Positions 1 through 13,521 of a stretch of DNA of 64,000 bases are shown piece by piece. The first letter of the stretch is position 1; the number at the start of each line of letters is the position of its first letter. Source of the stretch: Heliocidaris erythrogramma (Eukaryota; Echinodermata; Echinoidea; Camarodonta; Echinometridae); assembly GCA_025617745.1 (NCBI GenBank), contig CM046853.1, positions 52,415,021 to 52,479,020 of the forward strand. The letters run 5' to 3'. The notes under the pieces are model-generated. The model ran no database searches and was not told the origin of the DNA. It worked only from the letters and a program-made list of their open reading frames with translations. The translations under genes and the position numbers were made by a program.

Positions 1-305
1 TGTATCAATGTTATCGAGTAATATTTATGACTTGTAAGCTGCATGAGCTGAGCCCAGTCGCAGGCAACTTTACAACCGAACCGAGACTCCATCTGTGCAT
101 CATAATCTTCAACTCGAATTTGGTTTGGTGTTGCCGGAGCAGCAGCACTGCTCTTCACTCATCCAGGAGCTCCGGCCCGTACTGAGACAGGTGGCATTCA
201 AATGTGCATGGTTTAAAAATACGGCTGTAAAACCTTGGAAGATTTCAGCTACTTTTTGATATCATATCAGACTTTAGCAAAGTTTGTTCGTTATTTGGAA
301 CGAAA
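1..305 (+). other. Presumed 5' flank/5' UTR of the NUAK-like gene
   Basis: Sequence immediately upstream of the NUAK-like start codon. It is less AT-rich than the introns and contains a small GC-richer patch at about 130-185. I see no convincing TATA box and cannot place the transcription start. Splicing within the UTR is possible (a gagacag/gtggca sequence near 186-196) but unproven. Confidence 0.4.
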
Positions 306-3300
306 ATGACGGGAGACTGCCCTGTAAAAGCCGCGATGGAGGAGTCGGATGGGAACAGCCTTTCAAACTCCCGGTCTTCTTCTGGAGCCGATACCGCGAC
401 AACCCCAGTCGCCGCCGCCGCAAGTGCTGGCATGGCTGGAGTGAAACACCACCGACATCGACATAAGCTGAAACACAGATACCGCTTTGAAAAGACTCTA
501 GGAAAGGGCACATATGGCAAAGTGAAACTTGCTACAGAAATCAGCACTGGTAATCAGGTAAGTGTTTATCTTATTTCCTGTGTGTCTCAAAATTGATGTG
601 CCATTTTTTATGTTTATTTTTTTTTTACTTTGACTCTTTGAGTTTAGTTTGAAGTTTGAGTTTTAACATTTTTTGTTGATCATACAGTTCATGTACTGTA
701 TGTACATATCATGAACTTATTCCAGGAATGTGTTTTATCATATCATTTCTAAATTTAAAGCCCTTTCCAGTTTTCCTTAATCAATTAATTCTGTAATTTA
801 GATTAAGACTTAAGTGGTTAATTGTTCATTCATTTTGAATCACTTGAATTAAAACTTCCAACAGTAGACTGTAGATTATGATGTATGTTTTTTGATAAGA
901 TATAGCTTACAAATATGTAGTAGGGAGGGGGGAATTATTTGTATAGTTTGCAGTATTTTGTGAATTTGGGAGGAAGAGGTTTCATTGACTTGTCTGGCTT
1001 AATATTCAATAGGTTAACACAAATTTCCAGCCTGTTAAAAATGGGTGTTTTTAAGGGAGACTCTAAGAACATTTGGTCATTGAACTATTAAGATATTGTA
1101 GGAATAGAAGGAAATGAGAACCCCAAAAGACAGAGAAGGTGAACAAAAGAGAAGAACAAACAGTGATTTTTCTTGTCAGGTCAGTCAGTTTTTCAGGATT
1201 TACAAAGGACAGACCCTCCTCTGACTAATGTAATCCAGGCCATTCCAGGGACTGTACTAGAGCATGACTTTCTTTGTTAAATCTCGCTAAATCCCTCTAA
1301 TAGTGTCAAACATATTGACTAATTGTACCAGTATAGGGAAAAAAGCCTTGTCAGTCCATGGATATACTGGCCATTTACAATGGATGGCTTGTTATGCCTG
1401 ATGGTCTTATAAAAGGGACGTTACATGTATAAATCAATTAAAATGATGATTTGATATTGTAAGTATGTATAATTCCACTGTAACATATCAAATTGTGATT
1501 GTGACTTGTTTATCAGTAATACATGAAATTTCATTATCTCATTCAGGGGCAATTTAGACAAATTCTCAATATCCCCTTTTTCTGACCCAAACCCTGGATG
1601 GGGAAGGGGGAGGGGAAGTTAAGCTTCCACATGAAGCCCAAAGGATTTGTCCACTGACATTTTGCCAAAACTGGCCATGCCATCATGACTTACAATGCTG
1701 TATTGTAGGCTTAATGTCTTTGAACTGCAGTCAGAGCTGGGGGAAGTAGGATGGGGGGGGGGGGGGGGGGGCACAAAAAGAGGCGAATTGATAAGCAATA
1801 CCCCAGTCACACCCCAAATCAACTTGACCCTGACATATGATTGATTTGATGAGATCTTGGTCAATTTTGGGTAATGTCATCTTTTTTTATTATCTGTTTA
1901 ATGACAGTCTGGGCCCTGTTTCATAAAACTTGTCATCATTGACAAGTTGCAATAACTGTTATAAGCTACTGAAATCCGTGGATCTGATTGGCTGAGAGCA
2001 AATTTGTCAGTAAAAATCACTGACAAGACACTTGATGAAACGCCCCTTGTAAACAACTTGGTTACATGTATATTTGGGTTTGATTTCCGTTCTGATTAAT
2101 GTAGGTTAATTCCACGGTAACGGAAGGACATTTAGATACAGTTTGTGTGTGATTGTCCTTCCGTTACTGTGGAATTGACCTGTACATATAAATAGAATAA
2201 TTTTTATGAGCAAAATAAAATAAGATGGCTGACTATTAATTAAAAAGAAAGTGAGCTCCAATAAATAAGATTTTACAATTTTGAAGAAAAGAACTTCAGA
2301 ATTGAAGTCTAATCAAATGGAATTACTGTAATACTAGATATTACCCAAGTACATTTCAAGACTTACTTTGTCAGACATAAGATGGGCACTGACTTTCTTC
2401 TGAGTTGGTTGTTTTTCATTTTGTGAAGAGGAGTGTCCTCTATTATTGGTCAATGAACTACATGTATAGCCACATGCAGTGAGCCAAGAAAGTCAAACCG
2501 TAAACCTACGGTGATCCATGGACAAACATTGCTAAGTAAAGTCAGTGACTTGCATATTATTATTACATGTATGATGACTCAGTTAATATTGTTTTCATTG
2601 AGGAATGTCTTTCCTCTGTTTTGATTGCTTTTTGAACCAGGAAAGTGTTATTTCTCTACCGTACAGATTATGGAATATTATCTGTTGAGAATCAGAAGGT
2701 CATTAACTACATGTAGTATCCTTTAACACAGATTTAACTCCCTTCTGCCACTCAACAGACAATATATTATTTTGATTGGCATGGTATACATGTAGTTGTT
2801 GTTCTGTACAAGCAGGGAGGATTAAAAAAATAGTTCTCTGTTCCTGAAACCTCTCCTGTTCAAGTTTAGTACCTACTGTGTTGTTTTATTTTTATTGTCT
2901 GAGACTGACAGCCATCTTATCTTACATCTACATGTAATGTTGAGAGCTATGAAGCGTAGACAATTTTGAGTGACAATTGCAATCATATTGATAAGATTGA
3001 ATATTGATACGATCTCCATTCCACATGCTTCTTTAAACATTGTATTCCAACCACTACATGTAGTAGCTTATTTTATTGGAAAAGGCATGCCAGGGTTTAT
3101 GGCTGTGACTCAATGGGTCAACAGACTTGGCTTCAAAACACAAATGACCATTCGGGACTTGTGGGCGTCCCTATGTCCATGACCGTTTGTTGACATTGTT
3201 GTTGACTCTATAGGTTGTAGGGGGGGGGGGGGGAGGGGTTGCAGGGGAGTTTGTTGTGTTGTTTTCCTTCTGTCTACTGGCAGGGCCGCTATGGAGACAA

Positions 3301-6300
3301 CAAGCTGACAAATATTAGACAGTCGCCAGGATCATTGTTAATTTGTCACTGATCTGGATGATGAGGCGATGACACCATGCCCCGGGGAAAGTGCGATACA
3401 AAGAGGATATGTTTTCATTTGGTTTGAAAATGCCCCCAGTTTGAAGGAGAATTTAGTAGATGTTCACCCTTTCATCCATAAAATTAAACTATCAAATTGC
3501 CGTAAGGATATTATTATGTATTATTAATACATGTAGCTCATTATGTTAATATCTTACAAAGTGTTTTCTGTAAAGTGGATGAAAAAGGTATTTCAGATAT
3601 TAACAAATCATGTGACACATATTTATGAAGATTTTTTTAGGGGGTAAGGCCTAAGACCCTAAAATATTTATATATTGCTTACATTTGTACATGTACACGT
3701 ACATGAATGGATAAAAGTACATCATAATAGGTTGTTCTTATATGGAGGCCTAGTGTTTTGTTTTGTCCAAACTGAAACCTAAAAAGATTTTAATTTTTAG
3801 TTTGTTAGCAGCATATAATAAAGGAATTTTTAATTGAAAAAAAAAATTCCATAAATAGATTACAATATGGCAGTGCCATACAATGTGAGCATTCAAGTAC
3901 ATGTATGTACACCTCTTTAGATGTTAACACCATGAAGCATAATCAAAGAGATCAGCAACGGTGCAAGGTCCGGATTTACATGTAATCTCATCACATACTT
4001 GAGAGCATTTAAGAGGTGATGATAGGTAATGACAACTCAATTATTTAATTCCATTTGAGCTTCTTGGAATGATATTATCATGGAAATGATTCCATGGTAC
4101 CTAGATCTAATCAAACTTGTCAAACAAACAGAAGGTACATGTAAGTTTGATATTACAGGTAATCTGTTCTTGATACACAATGGAGGAGAGTATTGGCTAT
4201 CCATCCCAAGCCAAGATTGAATTTATTTAATTAAAGGATTGCTCAGGATTGCTTACATGTAGGATGAAAAGTGTAGATTGTTTTTGTTCTTCAAATTTTG
4301 GAGAACTCGCAAACATGATTCTTCAAATTTTGCAGAACTCGCAAACATGATTGTGCGGTTGTGCCTATGTGAAGAGTTCCTTTGTATAGAAAAAGGTGGT
4401 GATGTTAAAATACTCATCAATAGAAAGCTTTGACTTTATAGGGTAGTTGTCCAAGAATTGGTTTAAAACTGAAAAAGATGGATACCTGCCTGGGAAACAT
4501 ACTTGTGTGAGATGGTGATGGTGCACATACAGGTCCAGAAGCATGAAATCCTCGACCAGGGTAATAAACTATTCAGTATAACTAGAAATGGTAAATGAGA
4601 TATTGATACTATTATAGGTGTCATTGTGTCACTTCTGTGTCCTCATTCAAACTTTTCAGCGCACCTTCTTTATACTAGTTGTCCATTTATCACTCCTCTA
4701 ATAAATCCACAAACTTATTTTATTTTTGTCCAGGTTGCAATCAAGTCCATTCCAAAGAATAAGATAGAAGACCCAGAGGACATGAGAAGGATTCGTCAGG
4801 AAATTGAACTGATGTCTACCCTTGATCATCCAAATATTGTGAATATATATGAAGGTAAGAAGAGAAATCCAACACATATTCACTTTGGAGCTCCTCAATC
4901 AAATGTTTAAATTGTAAACAACAAACAACAGCAAGCTTTTACCCAAGGACAATTGTGTTTTATATAGTTTTTGATACAATAGTCCAAAGAATTTGTTTAC
5001 TTCTACATCTAGCAGCCTTTTAACACAAGGGTAAAATTCATCCTATGGAAAGCTTATTAGTTTAAAGCTGATTAACTAATCAGCTCTACAGCAAATTTTC
5101 CCTGTGTGAACATCGAGCTATATGATGTTTGTACATATACGAACTTGCGATCTAAAGACCGGTAAGAGCAGCCTACAGATACCAAGTTTTGTATAGAGGA
5201 GGCAAGAGATTTTGTGTGTGAACGGATATACGTCTTTAACTTGGTGGAGATAAGACCGGGTGCACGCTTTAATTGAAATGACCAGCTGTTATTATGTGTG
5301 ATGGCCCTATTGCGCATTTAATCAGCAGTGAATCTCTAATGATCACACCGAAATGCTATCGTATAAAACTTAAAGCTGATTAGTTTAAAGCTCTTTAAAC
5401 TAATCAGCTTTAAATAGCTGAATTTTACTCCTGTGTGAAAGCGGGGTAGGTAGTGCAGAAAACATATTAGTGTTTTACAAAGCAAAACAATCCAGCAGTA
5501 TTTTCCCTGCGGATACAATTTTTAGGGGTGTTAAACTTAATCAATTTATTTGAATGATTCATGCTTTTCTTTTCCCTCCCTCCTGATATTTGACTGGCTG
5601 AGTCACATTCACTTTCAGTAAGTCGAATGCATATATTTCTTTCAATGTAAAACATAAAAAACATTATCTGACAAACATGGGCGTTTTGACCTGGCACAGA
5701 GATAAGGATTAAATTCTGTCACCCCCAAACTATGCACTTGTATGATATCAAACCACATTTTAAGTCTAGACAAAATGTCTGCGGTAGCCCACTGCAACAA
5801 GTAGGAATACTTTGTGTTTTTCTGTTATTTACTTCTTTTAAGTAATCCATTCCCCACAAAAGAAAATCCCCTTTCTAACATTTGCTGCCAAATTCTTTTT
5901 GAAATGAAGGTGTTGCCAGCAGTTACTCATTGGTCAAAGGTCGTATTCAATTCTCGAGATCATTTCAAGTACAATTGGCTGTTAAAAAGCAAAGTTGTTT
6001 CCTCTAGTTGCGTGGTAAAATGAATTCGGTCAATATTGAATAAGTTATTTTTATGGCAAGTTCTATATGTAATAGTTTATCTCGCCTACGCACCGACGCA
6101 TTCCATATTTAGAAATCAAATAGGAGTATCCAGGATATTGAACAAAAGAACATTTTTTTGTTGCGATTGTTTTATGGTCTGAAAAAAAAAATGTTTGTTT
6201 ATTTGATGCAAATATTATTTATGAAAAAGGAGAACTTTATGCATAGGCCTACATTGCGTACAGGTACACAGATCCGTTTTGGGGAGGTGGCAGGAAGTTC

Positions 6301-8557
6301 GTAGTAAATTGTAGGTCTGGGTTTTTTTTTCAAAGCACCATCTAATAGTGTTTCAATTAATCATACAAGAAGCATAGAACATTTCATCAGTTGATTGCCA
6401 CAAGGGTGTTAACTCGTATAATGTAATAAACACAGAGTGATTTGAAATATTCATTGTTTTGATTAAGAATATGAGAATGGCAACATATTTCACAGCTTGA
6501 GTGTGAGAAGGGAAGGAAAAATGAGCATGGAGGGAAGATTGTTTTTAATGACATGGAGAAAGGATGATGAATCATTATACTGTGTAATTTGACTCATGTT
6601 CGTGGTGCCATTTCATTGATACTGCATCTAACCAACTCCTTGATCTAACCACTGCCACTAGGGGCGCTAGGCATGAAAATATGTGTGAATCATGGCATCA
6701 GGGAATTAAAAAGCAGTCATTAGACACACAAAGTAAAAAAAAAAAGGCTTGAGTAACAGGGGGAGGATCAATTTATATACTGCAACTGAATGTGAATACA
6801 AGTGATTTGTATATCATGTATTAGATGATCTGGGGCCTGTAACATAAAGAGATATAATCAATCTTACGATCAATTGTAACTCTTCAGTACATGATTTGCC
6901 ATAGACTTACAATTGATATCAATCATAAGATTGATTGTATCTCTTTATGTTACAGGCCCCTGGTGGCCTGGTCATATTGTATTTATTACATTAAAAAAGA
7001 CAAATAAAGAAAAACTTGTTCTGTATATTTTCACAAGAATGTCAATTGCTTAAACATTACAAGGGGAAAATATGACCTTACAAATATGTAGGCCTAAACC
7101 TTAAAATATTCCCGTCAGATTCATATTAGTAGTTGTTGAATGAATTAGTACAATATTGTAATCTCCTTCAAATGAACAAAAAAATTGATTAGATACATCA
7201 CTTTTTTTCTTTTTATTAAATCTCTTCCGTCTTCTCATTGCCCCAGTTTTTATCAGAAATTATTAAGGCTTCCAATTCAATTTTATTGTCACCATTTTAC
7301 CGTACAACTATAGAGAGCTTTTATCTGATACTAAATTTTACTGTACTGCAATTTGTACAAGTTTTGTTTCTCAAACATGCTATGTATATGTACATAGATC
7401 CTCCATAGGCAGTGTGTCTGTGCCTGTGTTTTCTTCAACAGTTGTCAGGGCATCTACCTATTACGACAGGTGATTAATTTATGGCAATTAGTCGGAAGTA
7501 AATTCAACTATCCAAGGGGCATTTGCATTGATCACCGATGAGTCATGCTTGATTTTGGATATTTACTCCACTAAAAGCTTCCAATGCCCCCAAGCTTACC
7601 AAATTCTGATGCTAATCCTTTATTCCTCGGTCTGTTGCAGATTTTTTTCCCCTCCATTTAGAATTTTCCCTTCTATTTTGTAACTATGATCCACAAATTT
7701 TAATTCAATATTGACAAGGATCTTTAACTTGAATTGTGTTTGTTTTCAACCATGTTATTATCGGAATTGAACAAATGAATGAATACGGACATTCTTTGCA
7801 GGTTGCCATTCATAGGGGATTCCCCAGAGTTATGATGTCAGTAAGGCAGCTGTTACTTCCAGCGTGTAATATTTCCATAATCAAAATACATTCCATAATC
7901 AAAATACATGTCTGGGAGCAACAACCATGGAACAATTCTCCTGCACTTAACAATGCAGTGAATATTATTTTTACATTTCCACAGTATTACTCTAATTGTA
8001 TTGTATTGTGAATACCTTACAATGGATTTCAAAGGGAATGAATGATGAATGACATGGTGAAAATGCATTAACACAGGGAGAGCGAAAAGCAGTTTAGATG
8101 TGGAAAACTGAAGAAAAAAAATCCTCTTGTAAAAATATCCCTTCCCCAAATATGTATAAAAAATGGAAAAGCTCCCTAAACAAAGATATAAGTTATACAC
8201 TTGACTGATACCACTTTTAGATCAGCTGTAATCTACAGTGTATGTTGGCGTGTTCAGAGTAATTTTTGTTCTGAATTTGTTCATCATTTCAAAAGTTTAG
8301 AACTCTTAAGCATTAACATTAAACAATATGAGTTTTAAAGTAGTTCTTAAGTCTTTGAATAACCTGCATGCTTTATTTCTCTTCTCTTCCCCCCCCCCCC
8401 CATTGCAGTTTTCGAGAGCAAGGAGAAGATAGTGATTGTGATGGAGTATGCCAGCGGTGGGGAGTTGTACGAGTTCATTGACAGTAGCAGCATCCCAATG
8501 GGAGAGATACAGAGGCTCTTCAGACAAATCGTCTCTGCACTTGCCTACTGTCATTTG
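306..8557 (+). CDS. NUAK: NUAK-family serine/threonine kinase, N-terminal exons only (partial)
   Basis: Three phase-compatible exons are visible: 306-557, 4734-4854 and 8409-8557, giving 174 residues. The chain has a low-complexity N-terminus rich in Ser, Ala and Thr, then [21 protein letters not shown] (Gly-rich loop), [11 protein letters not shown] (catalytic Lys), the alpha-C helix with [19 protein letters not shown], then [20 protein letters not shown] (hinge) and [13 protein letters not shown]. The HRHKLKHRY prelude and the YASxGELY hinge are characteristic of NUAK1/ARK5 and NUAK2 among AMPK-related kinases, which act in cell adhesion, polarity and metabolic stress signalling and are activated by LKB1. 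The HRD and DFG motifs, the activation-loop Thr and the C-terminal region are absent from the 11.9 kb before the next gene. They could lie in the N gap at 13522-14021, elsewhere through a misjoin, or this may be a truncated copy. The ATG at 306 is the first in-frame Met; a second at 339 is also usable. NUAK1 versus NUAK2 cannot be decided. Confidence 0.85.
1912..2046. mobile_element. Palindromic MITE, family M1 (copy 1)
   Basis: The left end reads ccctgtttcataaaacttgtc and the right end gacacttgatgaaacgcccc, which are imperfect reverse complements. The interior contains ctactgaaatcc and ctgattggctgagagcaaat. A second copy lies inverted at 35226-35371 with the same interior words. There is no ORF, so it is a non-autonomous element; the superfamily is unknown. 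Confidence 0.8.
2104..2180. repeat. Short perfect-stem hairpin
   Basis: Arms ggttaattccacggtaacgg... (2104-2130) and its complement (2155-2180) pair over about 26 bp with two mismatches. The loop is about 24 nt. It is probably a tiny MITE; the arms are long enough to form a foldback in RNA. Confidence 0.75.
4288..4352. repeat. 33-bp tandem duplication
   Basis: Two adjacent near-identical units of ttcttcaaattttggagaac followed by tcgcaaacatga, differing at one position (gg/gc). Local slippage or duplication inside NUAK intron 1. Confidence 0.8.
5018..5442. mobile_element. MITE with degenerate terminal inverted repeats
   Basis: The left end tttaacacaagggtaaaattca is complementary to the right end tgaattttactcctgtgtgaaa. 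The interior repeats the palindromic words gctgattagtttaaagct and actaatcagcttt on both sides. No coding potential; non-autonomous DNA element of unassigned superfamily. Confidence 0.65.
6832..6960. mobile_element. Palindromic MITE, about 129 bp
   Basis: The left arm ggggcctgtaacataaagag is the reverse complement of the right end ctctttatgttacaggcccc. Complementarity continues inward through the atcaatctta/taagattgat words, so most of the element folds into one hairpin. No ORF. Confidence 0.85.
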
Positions 8558-8899
8558 GTGAGATACCCCTAGTGTGAACAGATATTTTCCCCTGATGGCC
8601 ATAATTTTACGAAACCCCTTTTGCAAATCCATGCTCCTGTTATGTGCACTAATATAATGCGCATTTAGCAATAAAAGTTGTGTTCACATGCCCTGAAAAG
8701 CTGCATAATCGGTTCTGTTCATAGATGCCTAGAATGCCCATTACATGTACCTCATTTCGCTGTTGGTGTGCGTACTTGCGGGATCATGAGAAGGGTATTA
8801 GACAGCTTTTGCGCTACTGCTTGTCAAATCTCCATCTAAACTTTTTTAGAAGACATAGAAATAATACAGGAGGGATATAGCTTAACATTGATACATTAT

Positions 8900-9118
8900 G
8901 GCCCGAATTCACAAAGGAGGTTTAAACCTAACCCATGGTTTAAACCTCCGTAAGCGTACTGAAATAGGCGTAAATAAGGCGCACATTACCCATGCTCGCA
9001 CTCAAATAAAATATATGATTGGATCGGATTCTGTGCGCACGTACACTTAAAACCACCAGGACGGGGTTTAAACCATGGTTTAAAATTTAAACCAAACCTC
9101 CTTTGTGAATTCGGGCCC
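8900..9118. mobile_element. MITE with gggcccgaattcac termini
   Basis: The left end ggcccgaattcacaaaggag and the right end ctcctttgtgaattcgggcc are exact complements. Subterminal aggtttaaacc/ggtttaaa words extend the pairing to about 40 bp. The 219-bp element has no ORF. The caaaggaggtttaaac motif is repeated several times inside. Confidence 0.88.
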
Positions 9119-9262
9119 ATGTCTTTGAAGGATTCTGGAGCAATAGAACGGATGTCGAAAATGGAAGTGAAATGGTGGGAGGGTGGGGGTGAAGGACATT
9201 TCAAACTTGTGAAGTTGGACTTTGCATGCAGTACAGTTCAAGCCATCCTTTTTGTCTAATAG

Positions 9263-9488
9263 ACCGCTTCGGTAATGTATGCAAATTTTATACATACCTT
9301 TCAAACAAAGGTTTTTCTTGACAACCTGAAAGCTTGCCGGAGGCTTGCCGGGCATAGCAACAAATAATGTATGCAAACTGGATTCCAAGCATTGATGCTC
9401 ATTTATAAAAAGCATGTTCATGGAATAGCTTGTCACTAGGTGCTCAGAGAATATATGCGCATAAATTTGTATACATTACAGAAGCGGC
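9263..9488. mobile_element. MITE with ccgcttcggtaatgtatg termini
   Basis: The left end ccgcttcggtaatgtatgca is complementary to the right end tgtatacattacagaagcgg, giving about 25 bp of terminal inverted repeat around a 226-bp element without coding capacity. Internal aagcttgccggaggcttgcc is a short local repeat. Confidence 0.82.
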
Positions 9489-11164
9489 GTATTGGGCGCA
9501 AGGTGTGAAAGGGTTTTCTAGCCCTTTTCTAGCCCTGAGAACCACAACACAGTTTCACATGTGGGATGAATCTGTGGAACTATTGTTGGAGCAGAAGGGA
9601 GAGTGAGAAATAGCAAGAAGCAGAGGAAGATGGATAAGAGAGGGTATTGTGAACGTGACAGAATGTATCAACTGCAGTTCAGACGGATGAACACTGCATG
9701 GACCTGTCAGCTTGGCAGGATAAGAACATGATGAACAAATATTTCCACTTATCTTCTCTGTGGTATGAATGATTGAAATTGGCGAACATGAGCAGATGGA
9801 TGAGGCAGATTGGGAAAGACAAGATTTTGCACCGGCCTATACACTTACATAACCTGGCTCCCAGATGAAGCCAGTTTTCCTTTTCTCAAAGTGTATTGTA
9901 AGGTTGATATTGAAGTGAAGCATGAAGACATGAGTAGTTACAAAAGAAACAATTTTTGCATCTCGACTGATGAAAGGATTAAAGAAAGGAAAGGATGACA
10001 TGAAGAAATATATTTCTGTGGGCACAGCCAAGCCATTTTGGAAGCAAATAATTAATTGAACAAATTTTCTCCCCACCAATCCATGTACTATTGAATGAAA
10101 TTGAAAAGAGGGTGAGAGGGTGTTGGGAACAGGTTAGTCTGCAAGCAGAGACCCTAATATGACACCTCAGAAAATCATTGTGTCTTGAGAGAAGCCTAAC
10201 CCAGCTACCTACTGGTCATGTCTGGAGCAGCTACAGTACAGGACCTATGGTAGTCTCACAGTGCAGACACTCTTTTACGACTGACCATGGTTTGTGCCTG
10301 CAAACTAGGAACCGGCAGAGTTGAAGGATGAGGTAGAGGGCAAAAAGTTGGGAGGGCAGCGGAAAAGAAAAGGTGTAATAAGGAAGCCACAGACAAGCTA
10401 TTGTAAATATATACTCATTTCGGGAATCATGAAACAGATTTACAGGAAAGTATTGCTAATGTTTTCATTATTGAAATTTGAAAGTTTCTAGTGGCATATT
10501 AAAGTTACCCTGAGTGTGTTGCTGACTCACTTCGAAGAGTGGGAGCTACATGTACAACGAGTAATCTGTCAACACAGAGGACCCACAACAATCTGCTAAG
10601 TTTCATGCCAAATTTCATTAGCATCACATCCCTTTACAGCAAATCCCCCACTCACTTGTGCTGTCGGCTGATAGGCTACACATAATATGCAGCCCTATGT
10701 TATAATACATTTAATGTGGTCTTGGAAAATGGTTAAAACACATTAATTAGGTTTTAGGACATGACTTTAATAACATGAAGGTGTGGATAAAAAATCTTGG
10801 TTTGTTTTTCTTTTTTTTAGGGGGCAGGGTCAATATGTTTGGGTTTTTTTTCTTCAATTGACTGAAATAAACCTTGACTGGTATAAGATTACTGTTGGGA
10901 TTATTGTTTTTCTCACCAGTCACCACCCTAACAAATTATCCATGACTCAGGTCTTGATGCTTGGATCTTCTCTTTTGCAGTTTGCAGAGTGTCAAAATAT
11001 GATTACCCTGAGAGTAATCATCAAACATTTGACTACAAATCTTTTGATAAATACAGAGAAACAGAGCCTTCAAATCCTTAAAAAATCATTTTGTATGATA
11101 GACCCAGACAGAAAACCTCCCACTGACATTGACTCATGATGATGTTGATTTCTGCTGAAAATGA

Positions 11165-11637
11165 AAGGAAATGAAAGTATCAGAGCCAGAAAGAGAGAGG
11201 GAGGGGGAGGGTAAAAGAAAAGAAGAGGAAGGGGGTTAAGTGGGGAGTGAAAGGAAGGGGGAGGGGAAGGGAAAAGAAAAGAAGAGAAATGGGGTAAGTG
11301 GGAGTGACAGGTGGGGTGATGAGAGAAGAGAGTGTGAAGGGATTTGGAAGAGGTAAGGAGAGGTAGGCATCATAGGTGGGGAAAGGGGGGGGGGGTAAGT
11401 GGATGAGGGGAGAAATAGGGATGAGGAAAGGGTTTAAAGAGAAGAACTGGAAGGGTGTGAAGAGAAAGAGAATAGGGGAAGAACTTGGGACAAGGTTAGT
11501 GGTAAGGGGTGAGGAAATGTAGAAGGAAGGTGAAATAGGAGAAGAGGGAGGGGAAGTGAGAAAGGGAGGAAAGGGGAGGGGGAAGGGATGGGGAGGGAGT
11601 GGAAGGGTGGAAGTGTGAAGCTTTCCTCTAGTTTCAA
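11165..11637. repeat. Purine-rich (GA/GGGA) tract of about 470 bp
   Basis: The + strand is almost all A and G with scattered T, built from irregular aggggaagggg/agaaaagaag words. Length-wise it creates long apparent ORFs on the complementary strand rich in Pro, Ser, Phe and Leu, which are composition artefacts. Such mirror-repeat purine tracts can form triplex DNA. Confidence 0.8.
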
Positions 11638-13521
11638 CCATTTTATTAAGTCATTCTCTCGCCATGTGGGATTCTGAGGAAGACCTAAGCCGTGGATGAG
11701 GTTGTTGCTATCTGTTCCTGCCCCAAGTTGTGTGGTTTATTCATGAAATTCATCAGTCAGTATGTTTCCGGTTATTGGCATGGCGTGCACTCAGCAACAG
11801 TCTGTGGTTTGATCATTCTGTGGTAGATCCTGACTGCATTTTGAGGTTTGCACTTTGCTGACATCCCATTTCAATGAGCTTCGATCATGTCTATTTGGTT
11901 TACAGTCTCAATTCAACCTCTCTCTGGTCTGATTGTGACTTCTATCCTGAGGTTTGCAGAGCTCTCAGCATCTTTGAAATCACCTCAAAGTGGATTATTT
12001 TACAGTTTTTTAGCTCTAAAACTAGTGAAACAATTTTCTGTCTGCTAGCTTCATAGCTTGCAAGCAGGATGACTTCTCCCCCCCCCCCCTTTCCCACTCT
12101 CAGTTTAAGTTTAGAGTATGTGGAGATTGTAGACTACATGTATCCTTTCTTCCCCCCCCCCCCTGATATTTAATAGAAAGGAGAAATATGTAGTCTTCAT
12201 GTTCCTGACCTGGGTCAAGTCATATTCTTTCAGGGTGATGAAACTCATTCTGCCTTGAAGCAAGGCAACACCTTTCTTCATGCATATTTTGTACGTTACT
12301 GCTCTTGCTATATGTTCTTGGCGTGGCCTCAAGTTTCTCTCACTCCCCTAGCCGAGAATGATGGATTAATCATGAAGCTACATGGATTAATCGTTGATTG
12401 ATGCGTGTGGCATTAAGCCTGATGTGCCCCCTTAAGAGTGGGCTAGTGGTTGGGGCCCTGTGTCTGGATCTGTGGGGGAAGCAATTGAGCTGCAGTATTA
12501 CATATTCATGTTAAAGTTACTCTCTCCTAGAACACAAAATGATTATGATATAAGGTCCTATAATTCAAATAAAAATTCAAACCTTAACATATTGATTAAC
12601 CGCAGTACCTAACCTACATGTGTAAATCACAATCTCAATCATATCCTAATCCTGTATCTTTGGCGAAGTAAAGCTCACAGCAAATGTCACTGAAGCAGTG
12701 TCACAGGAGCAAGTGTTGTTAGACCAAATGTCGTTGGAGCAAATGTCAGACCACCGCTCGCAGATGTAGGGCCACTGGAGATGGGAACAGGGTTTAGTAG
12801 AAGGAGATATGCCAGATATGTGGCCTTGGAATTGAACTGTGTCTGGAGGGGGGGGGGAATGGTTCCCTATAGATTTCTTCAAATTATCTGTCTGTCCTCA
12901 ATGCACTCAGCCAAGTTGAATGAGGATTTCTCAGCTGTGATGTGACTTATGACTGATGTTGTCATGAATCCTTTTTTGAGAGAATTGTTTCATTTTCACA
13001 ACTGGTCTGTAGAATATATACGGGTACATAATTCTTTAAATGCTCTAAATTTTTGCAGGCAATTTTCTGATGAATAATTTGTATATAAGACAAAAATACA
13101 GATCAATGGCATAAACTTTGCCAAATTTCCAGATGTTGCTCTTATTCATCATGAAAGATTATCTGAAACCATAGTCTAGTTCATGTGGACACGCCTGCTG
13201 CCTCTGAGCTCTAAAAAGAGGTGAAAAGGGGTAAAATTGGTGAAATGAGTTGGGCTGCATGCATTTCTCTTCTAGCGTAATTACAGTACACCATGACACA
13301 TTTAAGATTGTACTTTCCAGTTTGCTCCATTCCCTCTTGTACCAGGACACCTGACATGAGTCATAGGTATGATGTCATAAGGGATGACCTCCTATTGAGA
13401 GTTGATATATGGACAAACAAAGGGGGAGGTAGATGATTGAGGGAGAGTAACACAAGGCTTGGCATGGCAGAATCGAGGGTCCCAGAAAGGTGTGTTAGAG
13501 ATGAGCCCACATTTGCCCACT

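Larger units (their letters stand above)
558..4733 (+). other. NUAK-like intron 1
   Basis: It starts GTAAGT and ends TTTTTGTCCAG. It is AT-rich intronic sequence with homopolymer G tracts (1753-1771 and about 3221-3238), a palindromic MITE (1912-2046), a short hairpin (2104-2180) and a 33-bp tandem duplication (about 4288-4352). I see no further coding exon. Confidence 0.7.
4855..8408 (+). other. NUAK-like intron 2
   Basis: It starts GTAAGA and ends in a C-run followed by ATTGCAG. It contains two MITEs (5018-5442 and 6832-6960), a 19-bp tandem duplication (7876-7908) and otherwise ordinary AT-rich sequence. No additional kinase exon is visible. Confidence 0.7.
8558..13521 (+). other. Sequence after the last visible NUAK exon
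   Basis: About 5 kb beginning with a GTGAGA donor. I searched by eye for the expected catalytic-loop and DFG exons and saw none. It contains two MITEs (8900-9118 and 9263-9488), a purine-rich tract (11165-11637), several poly-C/poly-G runs, and otherwise unremarkable AT-rich sequence. Confidence 0.6.

Noticed and set aside
10783..11139. 118-codon ORF as a missing NUAK exon
   Set aside because: No HRD, DFG or other kinase motif and no codon-level resemblance to the family.
11180..11641. 153-codon minus-strand ORF rich in Pro, Ser, Phe and Leu
   Set aside because: Purine-tract composition artefact without domain or splice context.
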